Part shown: in pieces, positions 46,381 through 55,213 of the stretch
Layout: each line of letters starts with the position of its first letter
Numbering within the stretch: the first letter of the stretch is position 1
Origin: AC-49 sp963766605
Lineage (GTDB): Bacteria > Actinomycetota > Thermoleophilia > Solirubrobacterales > Solirubrobacteraceae
Length of the DNA stretch: 64,000 nt
Direction of reading: 5' to 3'
NCBI GenBank assembly: GCA_963766605.1
Contig: CAVYAT010000007.1
Span: forward strand, 1,147,514-1,211,513
Position numbers and translations under genes: made by a program
The notes under the pieces: generated by a model
The model's database searches: none
What the model saw: only the letters and a program-made list of their open reading frames with translations
Told to the model about the DNA's origin: nothing

Positions 46381-47316
46381 ATGGGTCAACCGAGCGCCGT
46401 GATCGTCAGTCGTCTGGCCCACGTCGCGCTCGGATGCCCGGACCTCGACGCCGCCGTGCGCTTCTACGGTGATCTGTTCGGAATGACCGTGCTCGAGGCA
46501 CCGGGCGACGGCGTCTACCTCGCCTGCGGGACCTCCAACACGTTCGAGCTGCGCCTGCGCGAGGGCGAGGCGGAGATGGACCATTTCGCGTTCTCGGTCC
46601 GCAGCCCGGAGGCGCTCGAGCTCGCGACGGAGCGCCTCGCCCAGGCCGGCGCGCTGACCGCCAGCGCGCTCGATCTCGGCGGCGAGCCGGGACTTGCCGC
46701 TGGTGTCGAAGCCGTCCTGCCGTCCGGGCACCTCTTCCGGCTCGTGCTCGAGTCAGACCCGCGCGCGTACAACGTGGCCGGGCATGTGGCGGCGGAGCAC
46801 CACGCCGGTGTCGGCCCGGTGGCGCTCGAGCACATCACGTTGCTGTGCGGCGACATCGCTGCGACGGCGACGTTTCTGGTCGATGTCCTCGACCTCCGCA
46901 TCAGCGACTCCGTGCAGCCGCCGGGGGAGCCGTGGCGCAACACGCACCTGCGCGCCGGGGTGCTGCACCACGATCTCGGACTGCTCCCCGGCGACGACCC
47001 TGTGCTTCACCACTTCTGCTTTGCCGTCGGCTCGCCGGGCCTGCTCGTCGCCACCGCCGACGCGCTCACGGCGCGCAACATGGCGCTCGACTGCTCGATC
47101 GGACGGCACGTGGCCGGCAACAACATCTTCGTGTACTTCAAGGATCCCAACGGCCATCGGGTCGAGGTCAACACCGACATGGCGCGGGTCGATGCGGCCG
47201 CGCCTCCGAAGATCGTCACCGAGGGTCTCCCGTTCGACTCGTGGCGTCCCGGCCGACCTCCGGCACTGGCCGGCGGTACCCCCGCACGACGTCACCGGAC
47301 CGGCGCACTCGCGTGA
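46381..47316 (+). CDS. VOC-family extradiol dioxygenase
   Basis: An intact, two-module, 311-residue protein. The N-terminal module is SRLAHVALGCPDLDAAVRF. The catalytic module has VALEHITLLCGDI (Fe His), VLHHFCFAVGSPG (Fe His) and HRVEVNTDMARV (Fe Glu). ATG 46381 was chosen because ATG 46366 would lie against the promoter's -10. It probably cleaves a dihydroxylated ring and is followed by a cyclase-type hydrolase. Confidence 0.85.
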   Translation: MGQPSAVIVSRLAHVALGCPDLDAAVRFYGDLFGMTVLEAPGDGVYLACGTSNTFELRLREGEAEMDHFAFSVRSPEALELATERLAQAGALTASALDLGGEPGLAAGVEAVLPSGHLFRLVLESDPRAYNVAGHVAAEHHAGVGPVALEHITLLCGDIAATATFLVDVLDLRISDSVQPPGEPWRNTHLRAGVLHHDLGLLPGDDPVLHHFCFAVGSPGLLVATADALTARNMALDCSIGRHVAGNNIFVYFKDPNGHRVEVNTDMARVDAAAPPKIVTEGLPFDSWRPGRPPALAGGTPARRHRTGALA

Positions 47317-47367
47317 ACGACGGACGCGCGACGGCTGTCCGATAGGTAATCAAGGAGGGCTCGTCAA

Positions 47368-48213
47368 ATGGCAACGACCGAATCCAGTGTGAACTCTGGC
47401 CACGAGAACTGGGCGGAGATCGCGTTCGGCGGGGAATCCGGCGTTCGCGTCCGCGTGGTCGATCTCACGCATCAGTTCTCGATCCACACGCCCGGCTGGG
47501 TCGGCTACCCGTCGCCCAAGCTCTCGTACTTCCAGCGCCACGCAACTCACGGCATCGTCTCGCAGATGCTCGAATTGCCACTGCACTCGGGCACGCACTT
47601 CGACGCGGAGATGCACATCGTCTCCGGTGGCAACGACATCGCAAGCGTCGGCATCGGCCGGCTGGTGGGCACCGGCGTCGTGGTCGACATCTCCGACGAG
47701 ATGGAGGACTGGTCGGTGATCAAGCCACATCACATCACCGACCGCATCGAGGTTCGCAAGGGCGACATCCTGCTCTACCACACCGGATACTCGCGGTTCT
47801 TCAACGGCTCGCCCGAAGAGGACGAGGAGCGGTACTTCCTGCGTCATCCAGGGGGCGACCGCGAGTTCGCGGAGTGGATCGTCGAGAACGAGTTCGCCTG
47901 GACGGGGTTCGACTGCGCGTCGGGCGACAACCCGCTGAACACGTCGATCCGCACCAAGTGGCGCCCCGAGATCGGGCCGAAATTCAACGCGGTCAGCGGT
48001 CAGGACGTCGACGAGTTGTTCCCGGTCGACGACCTGTTCGTGATGCACCGCGTGCCGTTCAGCAACGGCATCTGCCACGTCGAGAACCTGGGCGGCGACC
48101 TCGGCACGCTCGGCACCCAGCGGTGCGTGATCGGCGCGTTCCCGATCCCGATCCAGGGCGGCGAGGCGTCGCCGTGCCGTGTGGTCGCGTTCGTGGGGGC
48201 CGACGGCGGCTGA
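47368..48213 (+). CDS. Cyclase/formamidase-like metal hydrolase
   Basis: An intact 281-residue protein. The metal motif LHSGTHFDAEMHI (HxGTHxDxxxH) is near residues 72-84, followed by KGDILLYHTGYSRF and TGFDCASGDNPLN. It hydrolyses N-formyl, amide or lactone bonds. AAGGAGGG at 47351 supports the ATG. It follows the extradiol dioxygenase, like the dioxygenase/cyclase pairing in the left island. Confidence 0.84.
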   Translation: MATTESSVNSGHENWAEIAFGGESGVRVRVVDLTHQFSIHTPGWVGYPSPKLSYFQRHATHGIVSQMLELPLHSGTHFDAEMHIVSGGNDIASVGIGRLVGTGVVVDISDEMEDWSVIKPHHITDRIEVRKGDILLYHTGYSRFFNGSPEEDEERYFLRHPGGDREFAEWIVENEFAWTGFDCASGDNPLNTSIRTKWRPEIGPKFNAVSGQDVDELFPVDDLFVMHRVPFSNGICHVENLGGDLGTLGTQRCVIGAFPIPIQGGEASPCRVVAFVGADGG

Positions 48214-48219
48214 CCGCCG
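48204..48219. terminator. Short hairpin between convergent genes
   Basis: CGGCGG and CCGCCG pair around CTGA at the end of the cyclase gene, facing the CoxG-like gene. No T run; weak support for a bidirectional terminator. Confidence 0.35.
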
Positions 48220-48225
48220 CGGGGC

Positions 48226-48774
48226 TCAGGAGCGCCGGCGGAACACGCCGCGCAGTCGTGCCCACAGGGACCTGAGCACGAGGCGGACGGTCGGCTGCGG
48301 CGCGACCGCGTGGTCCGCGCCCAGCTCGCCCGTCAGCTTGCCTCGGAGACAGCCGGCGAACGCGTCGACCATGTGTTGTGAGACGTCCTCGACGATGTCG
48401 CTGCGCCCGACACGCGCGACGGCGCCCTGAAGCCGCAGCGATGTGGTGATCGAGACGCGCGTCCCGGCGTCGGCCGGCGTCAGCGTCGAGTGGATCTCGG
48501 CGTTCGCGGCGCCGCGGCCACTCCGCTCGCGCGCGCGGACCGAGAGCCGTACGCTGCCGGCGGTCGGGTCGGCCTCCTGACGCGTGACGTCGGCGTCGAA
48601 CGTCATCGAGACCGGGCCGAGCTTCACGAGCAGCTCGGCCTTCCAGCGCTCCTCGCCGAGCGTCTCGACCAGCGTCGCGCCGGGAACGCACGGCACGACC
48701 TGTGGGACGTCCATCAGCAGATCCCACACGGCGTCGCGGGGCCGGCTCACCTCAAACTCGTTGTGGACGTCCAT
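48226..48774 (-). CDS. CoxG-like SRPBCC-family protein
   Basis: An intact 182-residue protein with the START/SRPBCC fold of CO dehydrogenase subunit G: MDVHNEFEVSRPRDAVWDLL, DVPQVVPCVPGATLVE, and a C-terminal Arg-rich helix (LWARLRGVFRRR) likely to contact the membrane. CoxG proteins recruit molybdenum hydroxylases to the membrane or assist electron transfer. It is last in the L/M/S operon order S-L-M-G, overlapping M by 23 bp. Confidence 0.85.
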   Translation of the reverse strand: MDVHNEFEVSRPRDAVWDLLMDVPQVVPCVPGATLVETLGEERWKAELLVKLGPVSMTFDADVTRQEADPTAGSVRLSVRARERSGRGAANAEIHSTLTPADAGTRVSITTSLRLQGAVARVGRSDIVEDVSQHMVDAFAGCLRGKLTGELGADHAVAPQPTVRLVLRSLWARLRGVFRRRS

Positions 48775-49651
48775 CGTCCGTGACCTCTCGTGTCGTTCTG
48801 CGGGCCGCCCGGCGGAGCGCGCGCTGCACCATCGTGACGATCAGCTCGCGGCGGAACTGGGCGCTGACGTGCAGCCCGCCGCGTGGATCGCAGTCGTCGA
48901 GCACCGCGGCGCTGGCGCGCCCGATCGTCTGTTCGTCGAGTTGCGCCCCGGCGAGCGCGGCCTCCGCCGACGGCGAGCGGACGGGCTTGGACGCGACAGC
49001 GCCCAGGCCCACGCGGCTCCACGTGCATGCGCCCGACTCGTCGACGGCGACCGCGACGCACGCCGAGGCCAGTGCGAAGTCGCCTGCCCGCTCGCTGAAC
49101 TCCTCGAACGCGCTGGCCGCCTCGGCCGGCGGGCTCGGGAAGCGCACCTCGACGACCATCTCGTCGGGTTGCAGGTCGGTTGTCAGCACGCCCTGGAAGA
49201 ACGCGTCGGCCGGCACGTCGCGGGCTCCCGCGTGAGAGCGGGCGGAGACGACCGCGTCAAACGTCTGCGCCAGGAGCGGAAGCTCAGCGGTTGCGTCCGC
49301 GTGGGCCAGCGAGCCGCCGATCGTGCCGCGGGTGCGGATCGGGAGATGCCCGATCAACGGGATCGCGTCGCCGAACGCGCCCCACGAGCCGTTCAGGCTC
49401 GCCGCTTCGATCGCGGCATGGCGCGTCGTCGCACCGATCGTCAGGCTGTCGGGACCGTGGCGGATGTAGCGCAGCTCGTCCAGGCTCCCGACGTCGATCA
49501 GCTCGGTCGGCGCCGCGAGCCGAAAGTTCATCAACGGGAGCAGGCTCTGGCCGCCGCCGAGCAGCTTGGCCTCGGGGCCCGCGTCGCGCAGCAGCTCGAG
49601 GGCGTGGTCGCAGCTCTCGGGCCGGCGATAGGTGAACGCCGGCAGCTTCAG
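48752..49651 (-). CDS. Molybdenum hydroxylase FAD subunit (CoxM-like), CTG start
   Basis: A 299-residue medium subunit. KLLGGGQSLLPLMNFRLA (GGGQS near residues 32-36) and RGTIGGSLAHADATAELP are the two FAD motifs. The family normally begins with MK then the PAF/RRP region; here the matching codon is CTG at 49651, in a CTGA overlap with the large-subunit stop, and no ATG or GTG is nearby. CTG initiation or a base error is implied. It passes electrons from the FeS subunit to an acceptor. Confidence 0.83.
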   Translation of the reverse strand: MKLPAFTYRRPESCDHALELLRDAGPEAKLLGGGQSLLPLMNFRLAAPTELIDVGSLDELRYIRHGPDSLTIGATTRHAAIEAASLNGSWGAFGDAIPLIGHLPIRTRGTIGGSLAHADATAELPLLAQTFDAVVSARSHAGARDVPADAFFQGVLTTDLQPDEMVVEVRFPSPPAEAASAFEEFSERAGDFALASACVAVAVDESGACTWSRVGLGAVASKPVRSPSAEAALAGAQLDEQTIGRASAAVLDDCDPRGGLHVSAQFRRELIVTMVQRALRRAARRTTREVTDDGRPQRV

Positions 49652-51949
49652 CGGACGGTCTCCGCCTGGCGGATCAGCGCGCGAACCGAGTTCGCCCGTA
49701 GCGGCATCGACGTCACCTGGGCGCCGTAGGAGCGCAGCGCGTTGGACACCGCGCTCGCCGCGGCCGCGTGCGTGCAGACGATGCCCGAGTTCCCGGCCCC
49801 CTTGATGCCCAGCGGCGTGTGCGGGTCGGGGTACTCGAACTGCAGTGACTCGATCGCCGGGAGCTCGGCGGCCGTCGGCATGATGTAGTCCATGAACGTG
49901 GCCGACAGCGGCTGACCGGACTCGTCGTAGGCCGACTCCTCGAGCAGCGCGCCGCCGAGTCCCTGCGCGGCGGCGCCGGTGTACTGGCCCTCCAGCATCA
50001 GCGGATTCACCGCTGTCCCCGAGTCGTAGCAACCGACGTAGCGCAGCAGCGTCACCTTGCCGGTCGGGACGTCGACTTCGACCACCGCGACGGCGGCGCA
50101 GAACGAGAGGTGGGTCAGCCCGCCCGGCTCGTAGCGGCCGGTCCCCGAGACTGCGAGCTCGTGCAGCGGGATCCGCTCGCCGTCGACGACGACCGCGTCG
50201 CCCGCGACCTCGATGTCCTCGAGCGCAGCTCCGGTCCGCTCCGCCGCCGCAGCGACCGCCTGCCCGCGCAGCGCGTCGAGGGCGAGCAGCAGCGCTCCGG
50301 TTCCGAAGATCATGCCCCGGTCGCCGAACGCCCCTTCGCCGTCCTCCACCTTGTCGGTGTCGTGGTGGGTCAGGCGGATCCGTGACATCGGTATCTGGAG
50401 CTGATCGGCGAGCACCTGTGTCAGCGCGGTCGCGATTCCCTGCCCGACGGACGCCACGCCGACGTAGACGGTGAACATGCCGTCGGGCTCGGGCACGACC
50501 CGCGCCCATTCGAACTGCCCGACGCCGCTCTCGCTCGTCGAGCACACCAGCGCGACTCCGATCTGTCGGTCGGGATCGTCGGTGGCGTGCGCGTCGGTCA
50601 GCGTCGGCCAGTCGACGTGCTCGAGCAGCGCGTCGAGTTGGGCCGGGTAGTCGCCGCTGGCGAAGCGCAGGACGTCGTCGTCCTCGTCGCCGATCGAGGC
50701 GAGGTAGGGCATCGCGTCGGCCGGGATCAGGTTGCGGCGCCGCAGGTCGAGCGGATCGATGCCCAGGCGCTCGGCGACCATGTCGAGCATCCGCTCGCGC
50801 GCGAACGTCGCCTCGACCTCGCCGGGGCCGCGAAACGTGCCGAGGGGCGTCTTGTTGGTCAGCACCCCGAGCGCGTGGGACTCGAACGCCTGCCACCGGT
50901 ACGGGCCGTGCATCGACTGGGCACAGAGCATCGGCGGCACGATTCCGTTGGTCCGCATGTACGCCCCGAGCGACGCGACGTTGCGGCTGCGGAACGCGAG
51001 CAGGCGACCGTCAGCGGCCGCCGCCACCTCAAGGTCGATGTACTGCTCGCGCGACTGGTTGAGCGCGATCAGCGACTCGGCACGGTCCTCGATCCACTTG
51101 ACCGGCCGCTGCAGACGGATCGCCAGCCACGGGATGATGTAGTCCTCGGGGTAGAGTTCGCCGCGCGCGCCGAAGCCGCCACCGACGTCCGTCTCGAGGA
51201 ATCGCATCTGCGGACACGTCGAGGCCGAGCACCTTGGCGACCTCGCGGCGATTGAAGTGCTTGACCTTCGCCGCGCCCCAGACCGTGACACGGCCGTCGG
51301 GGCCGACCTCGGCGACGAAGCCCCGCGTCTCGAGCGGCGTGGCGCCGTGGCGATGCTCGTAGAACCGCTCGGACACGACGACGTCGGCGCGCGCGAAGAT
51401 CGCATCGAGCTCGTCGGTGGCGTCGCCGAAGTGCAGGTCGACGTTCACGTTGGTCCCGACCTCCGGGTGAAGGAGCACCTCGCCCTCGAGTGCGGCGAGC
51501 GCGTCGAGGATCGGCGCCTCCTCCTCGATGTCGGCCCATACGCGCTCGGCGGCGGCCTCGGCGAGGTACGGATCGGTCGCGACGACGACGGCGACCGGCT
51601 CGCCGACGAAGCGGACACGGTCGCCGGCGATCACCGGCTGCAGGCTCCAGTCGGGTATCGGCGACTCCTCGCCGGCCTCGAGCCGCAACGGGATCCGCGC
51701 CGCGGCGAGTTCGGGCGCGTCACCGGCCGCGAACGCCGCGACGACGCCCGGCATCTGCCGGACCTCGTCGAGCTCGATCCCGAGGATCGCGCCGTGCGCG
51801 ACGGGGCTGCGGACGATCCGCGCCCACACCTGGTTGGGCCTCGAGACGTCGGCGACGTACTCGCCGGCCCCGGTGATCAGCCGTCGATCCTCGAGCCTGC
51901 GGACGTCTCGGCCGGTCGTGCGCCCGATCGGCAGGGCACCGGCGCTCAC
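49648..51949 (-). CDS. Molybdenum hydroxylase large subunit (CoxL/XdhB-like, frameshifted; catalytic Glu position is Asn)
   Basis: About 767 residues. The N-terminal part GRDVRRLEDRRLITGAGEYV begins at GTG 51949 overlapping the small-subunit stop. A one-base shift near 51210 precedes FLETDVGGGFGARGE. Mo-cofactor motifs include GTFRGPGEVEATF and VASVGQGIATALTQ. The C-terminal motif expected as KGxGExG reads KGAGNSG, with Asn at the usual catalytic Glu. The FRGPGE motif is unlike the CO-specific AYRCSFR loop, so an aldehyde or N-heteroaromatic substrate is more likely than CO. Confidence 0.83.
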
Positions 51950-52413
51950 CGGCCGCCGATCTCCTGCTGGGCGGCCGCCGCGGCGCGGAGGATCGGCTTG
52001 TAGCCGGTGCACCGGCAGAGGTTGGCCGAGAGGAGGTGCTCGAGGCGCTCGGGCGAGGCGTCGGGCTCGGACGCGAGCACGCCCGCCGTGAGCATGATGA
52101 ACCCCGGCGTGCAGAAGCCGCACTGGAGCGCGTGATGCTCGGTGAACGCCTGCTGGACGGGATGCAACTCCCCATCGGGCGACGCGAGGCCCTCGATCGT
52201 CGAGACCTCGCAGCCGTCGGCCTGCGCGGCGAGGACGATGCAGGACCGCACCGGCTCGCCGTCGAGCAGCACCGTGCATGCCCCGCACACGCCGTGCTCG
52301 CAGCCGAGATGCAGCCCGGTGAGCCCGAGCCCTTCTCGCAGCGCGTCGGCCAGCGTCCAGTACTCCGGGACGTCAAGCTCGACCTCGGTCTTATTTACGG
52401 TGCATCGGATCAT
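51946..52413 (-). CDS. Molybdenum hydroxylase [2Fe-2S] small subunit (CoxS-like)
   Basis: An intact 155-residue protein. The plant-ferredoxin-type cluster uses C38, C43, C46 and C58 (LGCEHGVCGACTVLLDG). The second cluster uses LQCGFCTPGF and LCRCTGY. It carries electrons from the Mo site to the FAD subunit. The ATG at 52413 starts the conserved domain; longer readings upstream overlap the divergent monooxygenase. Confidence 0.92.
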   Translation of the reverse strand: MIRCTVNKTEVELDVPEYWTLADALREGLGLTGLHLGCEHGVCGACTVLLDGEPVRSCIVLAAQADGCEVSTIEGLASPDGELHPVQQAFTEHHALQCGFCTPGFIMLTAGVLASEPDASPERLEHLLSANLCRCTGYKPILRAAAAAQQEIGGR

Positions 52414-52444
52414 CGGCGGAGGTCGCGCGGGCACCCACGCGCAC

Positions 52445-52463
52445 TTGACATTCGTATTACGAT
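52445..52463. promoter_or_regulatory. TTGACA followed by operator-like TTCGTATTACGAT
   Basis: TTGACA at 52445-52450 directly precedes the palindrome at 52451-52463 (one mismatch from consensus). It lies in the 111-bp gap between the divergent Mo-hydroxylase operon and the HsaA-like gene, so it may control both. Confidence 0.65.
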
Positions 52464-52524
52464 TGGCGCGCAAGCTACCACATCGGCCCGGCATGATTGC
52501 TGCGGAGGTGCGAGGAGCAAAGTG

Positions 52525-53721
52525 ATGGTTGAACATGCTTTGTCCGCCAACGCGGCTGAGGAACCGAACGGCTCGAGGCCTTCGCGAGACGAGCTGATCG
52601 AGCGTGCTCGTCAACTGGCTCCCGTCGTCCGCGAGCGGGTTGGGCAGGCGGAGGAGATGCGGCGACTTCCGGCCGAGACTCTCCAGGACTTCGTCAGCGC
52701 GGGCTTCGTGCGGGCCTGCGTTCCCGAGCGTTTCGGCGGTGCGGAGCACGAGGTCGACATCGCCATCGAGCTGGCGCTCCAGGTCGGCCGAGGCTGTCCT
52801 GCGAGTGGCTGGCTGGCGAGCTTCTACCCACTGCACAACTGGATGGTCGGCTGGCTGCCCGAGCAGGGCCAGCAAGAGGTTTGGGCCAACTCGGCGGACG
52901 TGCTGATCTCATCGGTTCCGGCCTTCGTCGGCGCCACGTTCGAGCCGGTCGACGGCGGGGTCCGGGTTACGGGCGACCTGAAGTTCTCGAGTGGCGTCGA
53001 TCCGGTTGAGTGGGTGTTTCTGATGAGCAACGAGTACATGCTCGTCGTCCCGCGATCCGATTTCGAGATCGTCGACGACTGGTTCACGACCGGCCTGCGG
53101 GGAACCGGTAGCAAGGGGGTCCGGCTCGACGGGGCGTTCGTCCCCGACCACCGGCTCGCGACGACGCAGAGCGTGTTGGAGAGCGCTCATCACGGCACCG
53201 TCTGGAGCAAGTCGCCCTACTACCACGTGGCAAGTCCGTTGCCGCTCGTCCTTGATCACTTCATCCTCGCGCCCCTCATCGGCATGACATGGGGCGTGAC
53301 CGAGATCTTCGAACAGCGCGCAGCCAAGCGTGTCGATCCGAACGTCGGACAGCCGGCACACACGCGCCCCGCCGCCCAGTTGCGGTTCGCGGAGGCCCAC
53401 GCTGAGGTCGGTGTCGCGGAAATGCTCCTTCGCGCGAACCTCGAGCAGGTGCGGAAGTGGGGCTCGACGCGTGAGCACCCGACCGCCGAGCATCGCGCAA
53501 CGATCCGGCGGAACATCGTCTACGCCGCAAAGCTGTGTACCCAGGCGACCAACCGCCTTGTCGACGGCGCGGACTCGAGCGCGATCCGCGTGTCGTCTGA
53601 CCTTCAGAGGCAGGCAGCAGACGTGCACGCCGGAGCCGTGCACCGCATCTTCCAGTCTGAGGAGATCTTCATGCAGTTCTCGGCCGTGCGCTGGGGACTC
53701 GAGCCGCTCGGCCGCGTCTAG
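52525..53721 (+). CDS. Acyl-CoA dehydrogenase-fold flavin monooxygenase (HsaA/HpaB-like, group D)
   Basis: An intact 398-residue protein. LRRLPAETLQD-type N-terminal helices (EEMRRLPAETLQDFVSAGFV), VGRGCPASGWLASF, TGDLKFSSGVDPVEWVF and GLRGTGSKGVRLDGAFVPDH match the FMN/FADH2-dependent hydroxylases of phenols and steroid-derived catechols. A separate flavin reductase is needed; none is evident nearby. GAGGAGC precedes the ATG by 8 bp. It faces the Mo-hydroxylase operon. Confidence 0.85.
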   Translation: MVEHALSANAAEEPNGSRPSRDELIERARQLAPVVRERVGQAEEMRRLPAETLQDFVSAGFVRACVPERFGGAEHEVDIAIELALQVGRGCPASGWLASFYPLHNWMVGWLPEQGQQEVWANSADVLISSVPAFVGATFEPVDGGVRVTGDLKFSSGVDPVEWVFLMSNEYMLVVPRSDFEIVDDWFTTGLRGTGSKGVRLDGAFVPDHRLATTQSVLESAHHGTVWSKSPYYHVASPLPLVLDHFILAPLIGMTWGVTEIFEQRAAKRVDPNVGQPAHTRPAAQLRFAEAHAEVGVAEMLLRANLEQVRKWGSTREHPTAEHRATIRRNIVYAAKLCTQATNRLVDGADSSAIRVSSDLQRQAADVHAGAVHRIFQSEEIFMQFSAVRWGLEPLGRV

Positions 53722-53722
53722 T

Positions 53723-53758
53723 GGCACTGGGCCGCGGCGCGGCCCTACGCCCAGTGCC
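53723..53758. terminator. Bidirectional terminator hairpin, 10-bp perfect stem
   Basis: GGCACTGGGC (53723-53732) pairs perfectly with GCCCAGTGCC (53749-53758), with a GC-rich inner loop. It lies between convergent genes and overlaps the last codons of the LLM monooxygenase. Confidence 0.65.
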
Positions 53759-55094
53759 GGTACCCGCTGCCGGGGTGGTCGCTGCGCAGACGCACCGTGT
53801 CCGGCCCGACGAGCCGCTCGCGGAGCGTGTGCTCCTCGTACTCCTCGCGGAACATGCCGCGCTTGCGCAGCCGCGGGATCACCTGCTCGACGAAGTCCAC
53901 CACGGTCCCCGGCATGATCAGCGGGTTGATCAGGAAGCCGTCAAGGTCCGCGCCGTCGGCGAGCGCGCACAGCTCGTCGGTGACGTCGTCGGCCGATCCG
54001 ACGATCGTGTTCCCGCGAACCCCGTGCTCGTGCCACTTGCGCAGCACGTCGCCGACCGTCTGGCCCTTGAACCGCGTGGTCTGCGTCTGGCCGAGCTCGG
54101 TGTGCAGATCCTCCATCGGCGTCGCGGGGTCGTAGGAAGACAGGTCAAGGCCCGTGAACCACGCGTACGACGCGACCGTGATCTCGGGAGTCTGGCAGTC
54201 GAGGATCTCGCGGTGCCGGCGCTCCGCCGCCTCACGCGTGGGGGCGACGACCGTCGCGACGCCGGCCAGCGTCTTCAGTGAGCTCGGGTCGCGTCCCGCC
54301 TTGGCGGCCTCCTCGCGGATCGAGGTGACGTAGCCGGCCAGCTCCTCGACGCTCGAACCCGACAGGAAGATGCACTCACCATGCGTGGCTCCGAACCGGC
54401 GACCGCGGGGCGAGCTGCCGGCCTGGAACAGCACCGGGGTTCCTTGCGGCGTCGAGGCGGTGTTGCCGTACCCGTGGGAGCTGAAGAACGGCCCGTCGTG
54501 GTCGATCCGGTGGACCTTGGCCGGGTCGGCGTAGATGCCGTCCTTGTCGATCTTGACCGCGTCGGGCTCCCAGCAGCCCTCCCACAGCTTGTAGACGACC
54601 TCCATGAAGTCGTCGGCCATGTCGTAGCGCTGGTCGTGACCCACCATCGGACGGCCGAATGCGGCGGCCGCGGTGTCGGCCGACCCCGCGGTGACGATGT
54701 TCCAGCCCGCGCGGCCTCCGCTGAGCTGGTCGAGCGTCGCGAGCCGCCGCGCGAGCGCGTAGGGCTGCTCGACGAGCGTCGCCGCGGTGATCACGATCCC
54801 GAGTTGCTCGGTCATCGGGATCAGCGTCGAGGCGACCATCGCCGGGTCAAGCCGCGGCAGCTCGAGGCCCTCGGTCGTGCAGACGTCGGGGCGTTTGCCG
54901 TTGACATCGGCCCAGCCCCACGCGTCGGCGAGGAACAGGAAGTCGAGCTTCGCGTCTTCGCAGATCTCCGAGATCTGCTTCCAGTAGCTCAGGCGATCGA
55001 AGTGGTATCGCTCGTTGTCGGGGTGGCGCCACAGCGCGGTCCCCGTGTCGTTCGCCTGCGGGTTGTCGAACACGCCGATGTGCAGCTGCTTCAC
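53745..55094 (-). CDS. LLM-class flavin-dependent monooxygenase (NtaA/SnaA/DszA-like)
   Basis: About 449 residues, intact. KQLHIGVFDNPQANDTGTAL, FLFLADAWGWADVNGKRP, SGGRAGWNIVTAGSADTAAAA and VLFQAGSSPRGRRFGATHGE are family blocks of the FMNH2-dependent NTA/dibenzothiophene-sulfone-type enzymes, which break C-N or C-S bonds. GTG 55094 is preferred: GGGGAGG lies 11 bp upstream, whereas it abuts the ATG at 55106. It follows the SsuA-like gene, so its substrate may be what that importer brings in. Confidence 0.85.
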   Translation of the reverse strand: MKQLHIGVFDNPQANDTGTALWRHPDNERYHFDRLSYWKQISEICEDAKLDFLFLADAWGWADVNGKRPDVCTTEGLELPRLDPAMVASTLIPMTEQLGIVITAATLVEQPYALARRLATLDQLSGGRAGWNIVTAGSADTAAAAFGRPMVGHDQRYDMADDFMEVVYKLWEGCWEPDAVKIDKDGIYADPAKVHRIDHDGPFFSSHGYGNTASTPQGTPVLFQAGSSPRGRRFGATHGECIFLSGSSVEELAGYVTSIREEAAKAGRDPSSLKTLAGVATVVAPTREAAERRHREILDCQTPEITVASYAWFTGLDLSSYDPATPMEDLHTELGQTQTTRFKGQTVGDVLRKWHEHGVRGNTIVGSADDVTDELCALADGADLDGFLINPLIMPGTVVDFVEQVIPRLRKRGMFREEYEEHTLRERLVGPDTVRLRSDHPGSGYRHWA

Positions 55095-55149
55095 GATGCC
55101 GTCCATCCTCCCCGATGTCTGCCTCGTCGGCGTTGTCCTCCTCGAGAGT

Positions 55150-55190
55150 CTCGATGGCACCGCGGGCGGGGAGTCCGCGATGCCACCGAG
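55150..55190. terminator. Long hairpin after the SsuA-like binding-protein gene
   Basis: CTCG-a-TGGCA-c-CGCGG pairs with CCGCG-a-TGCCA-c-CGAG, 14 bp with two A-C mismatches. It lies between the binding-protein gene and the LLM gene. Like the hairpin at 10802, it may stabilise or partly terminate the binding-protein mRNA. Confidence 0.6.
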
Positions 55191-55213
55191 ACCTCGGTCC
55201 TACGGGGTCCGAG

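Noticed and set aside
49648..52413. Carbon monoxide dehydrogenase (coxLMS)
   Set aside because: Subunit order and CoxG resemble cox operons, but the CO-specific AYRCSFR loop is absent (FRGPGE instead), so CO oxidation is not supported.
52036..52524. N-terminal extension of the HsaA-like monooxygenase frame
   Set aside because: It lies antisense to the small FeS subunit and would cross the promoter and palindrome at 52445-52463. The ATG at 52525 has an RBS and begins the conserved domain.
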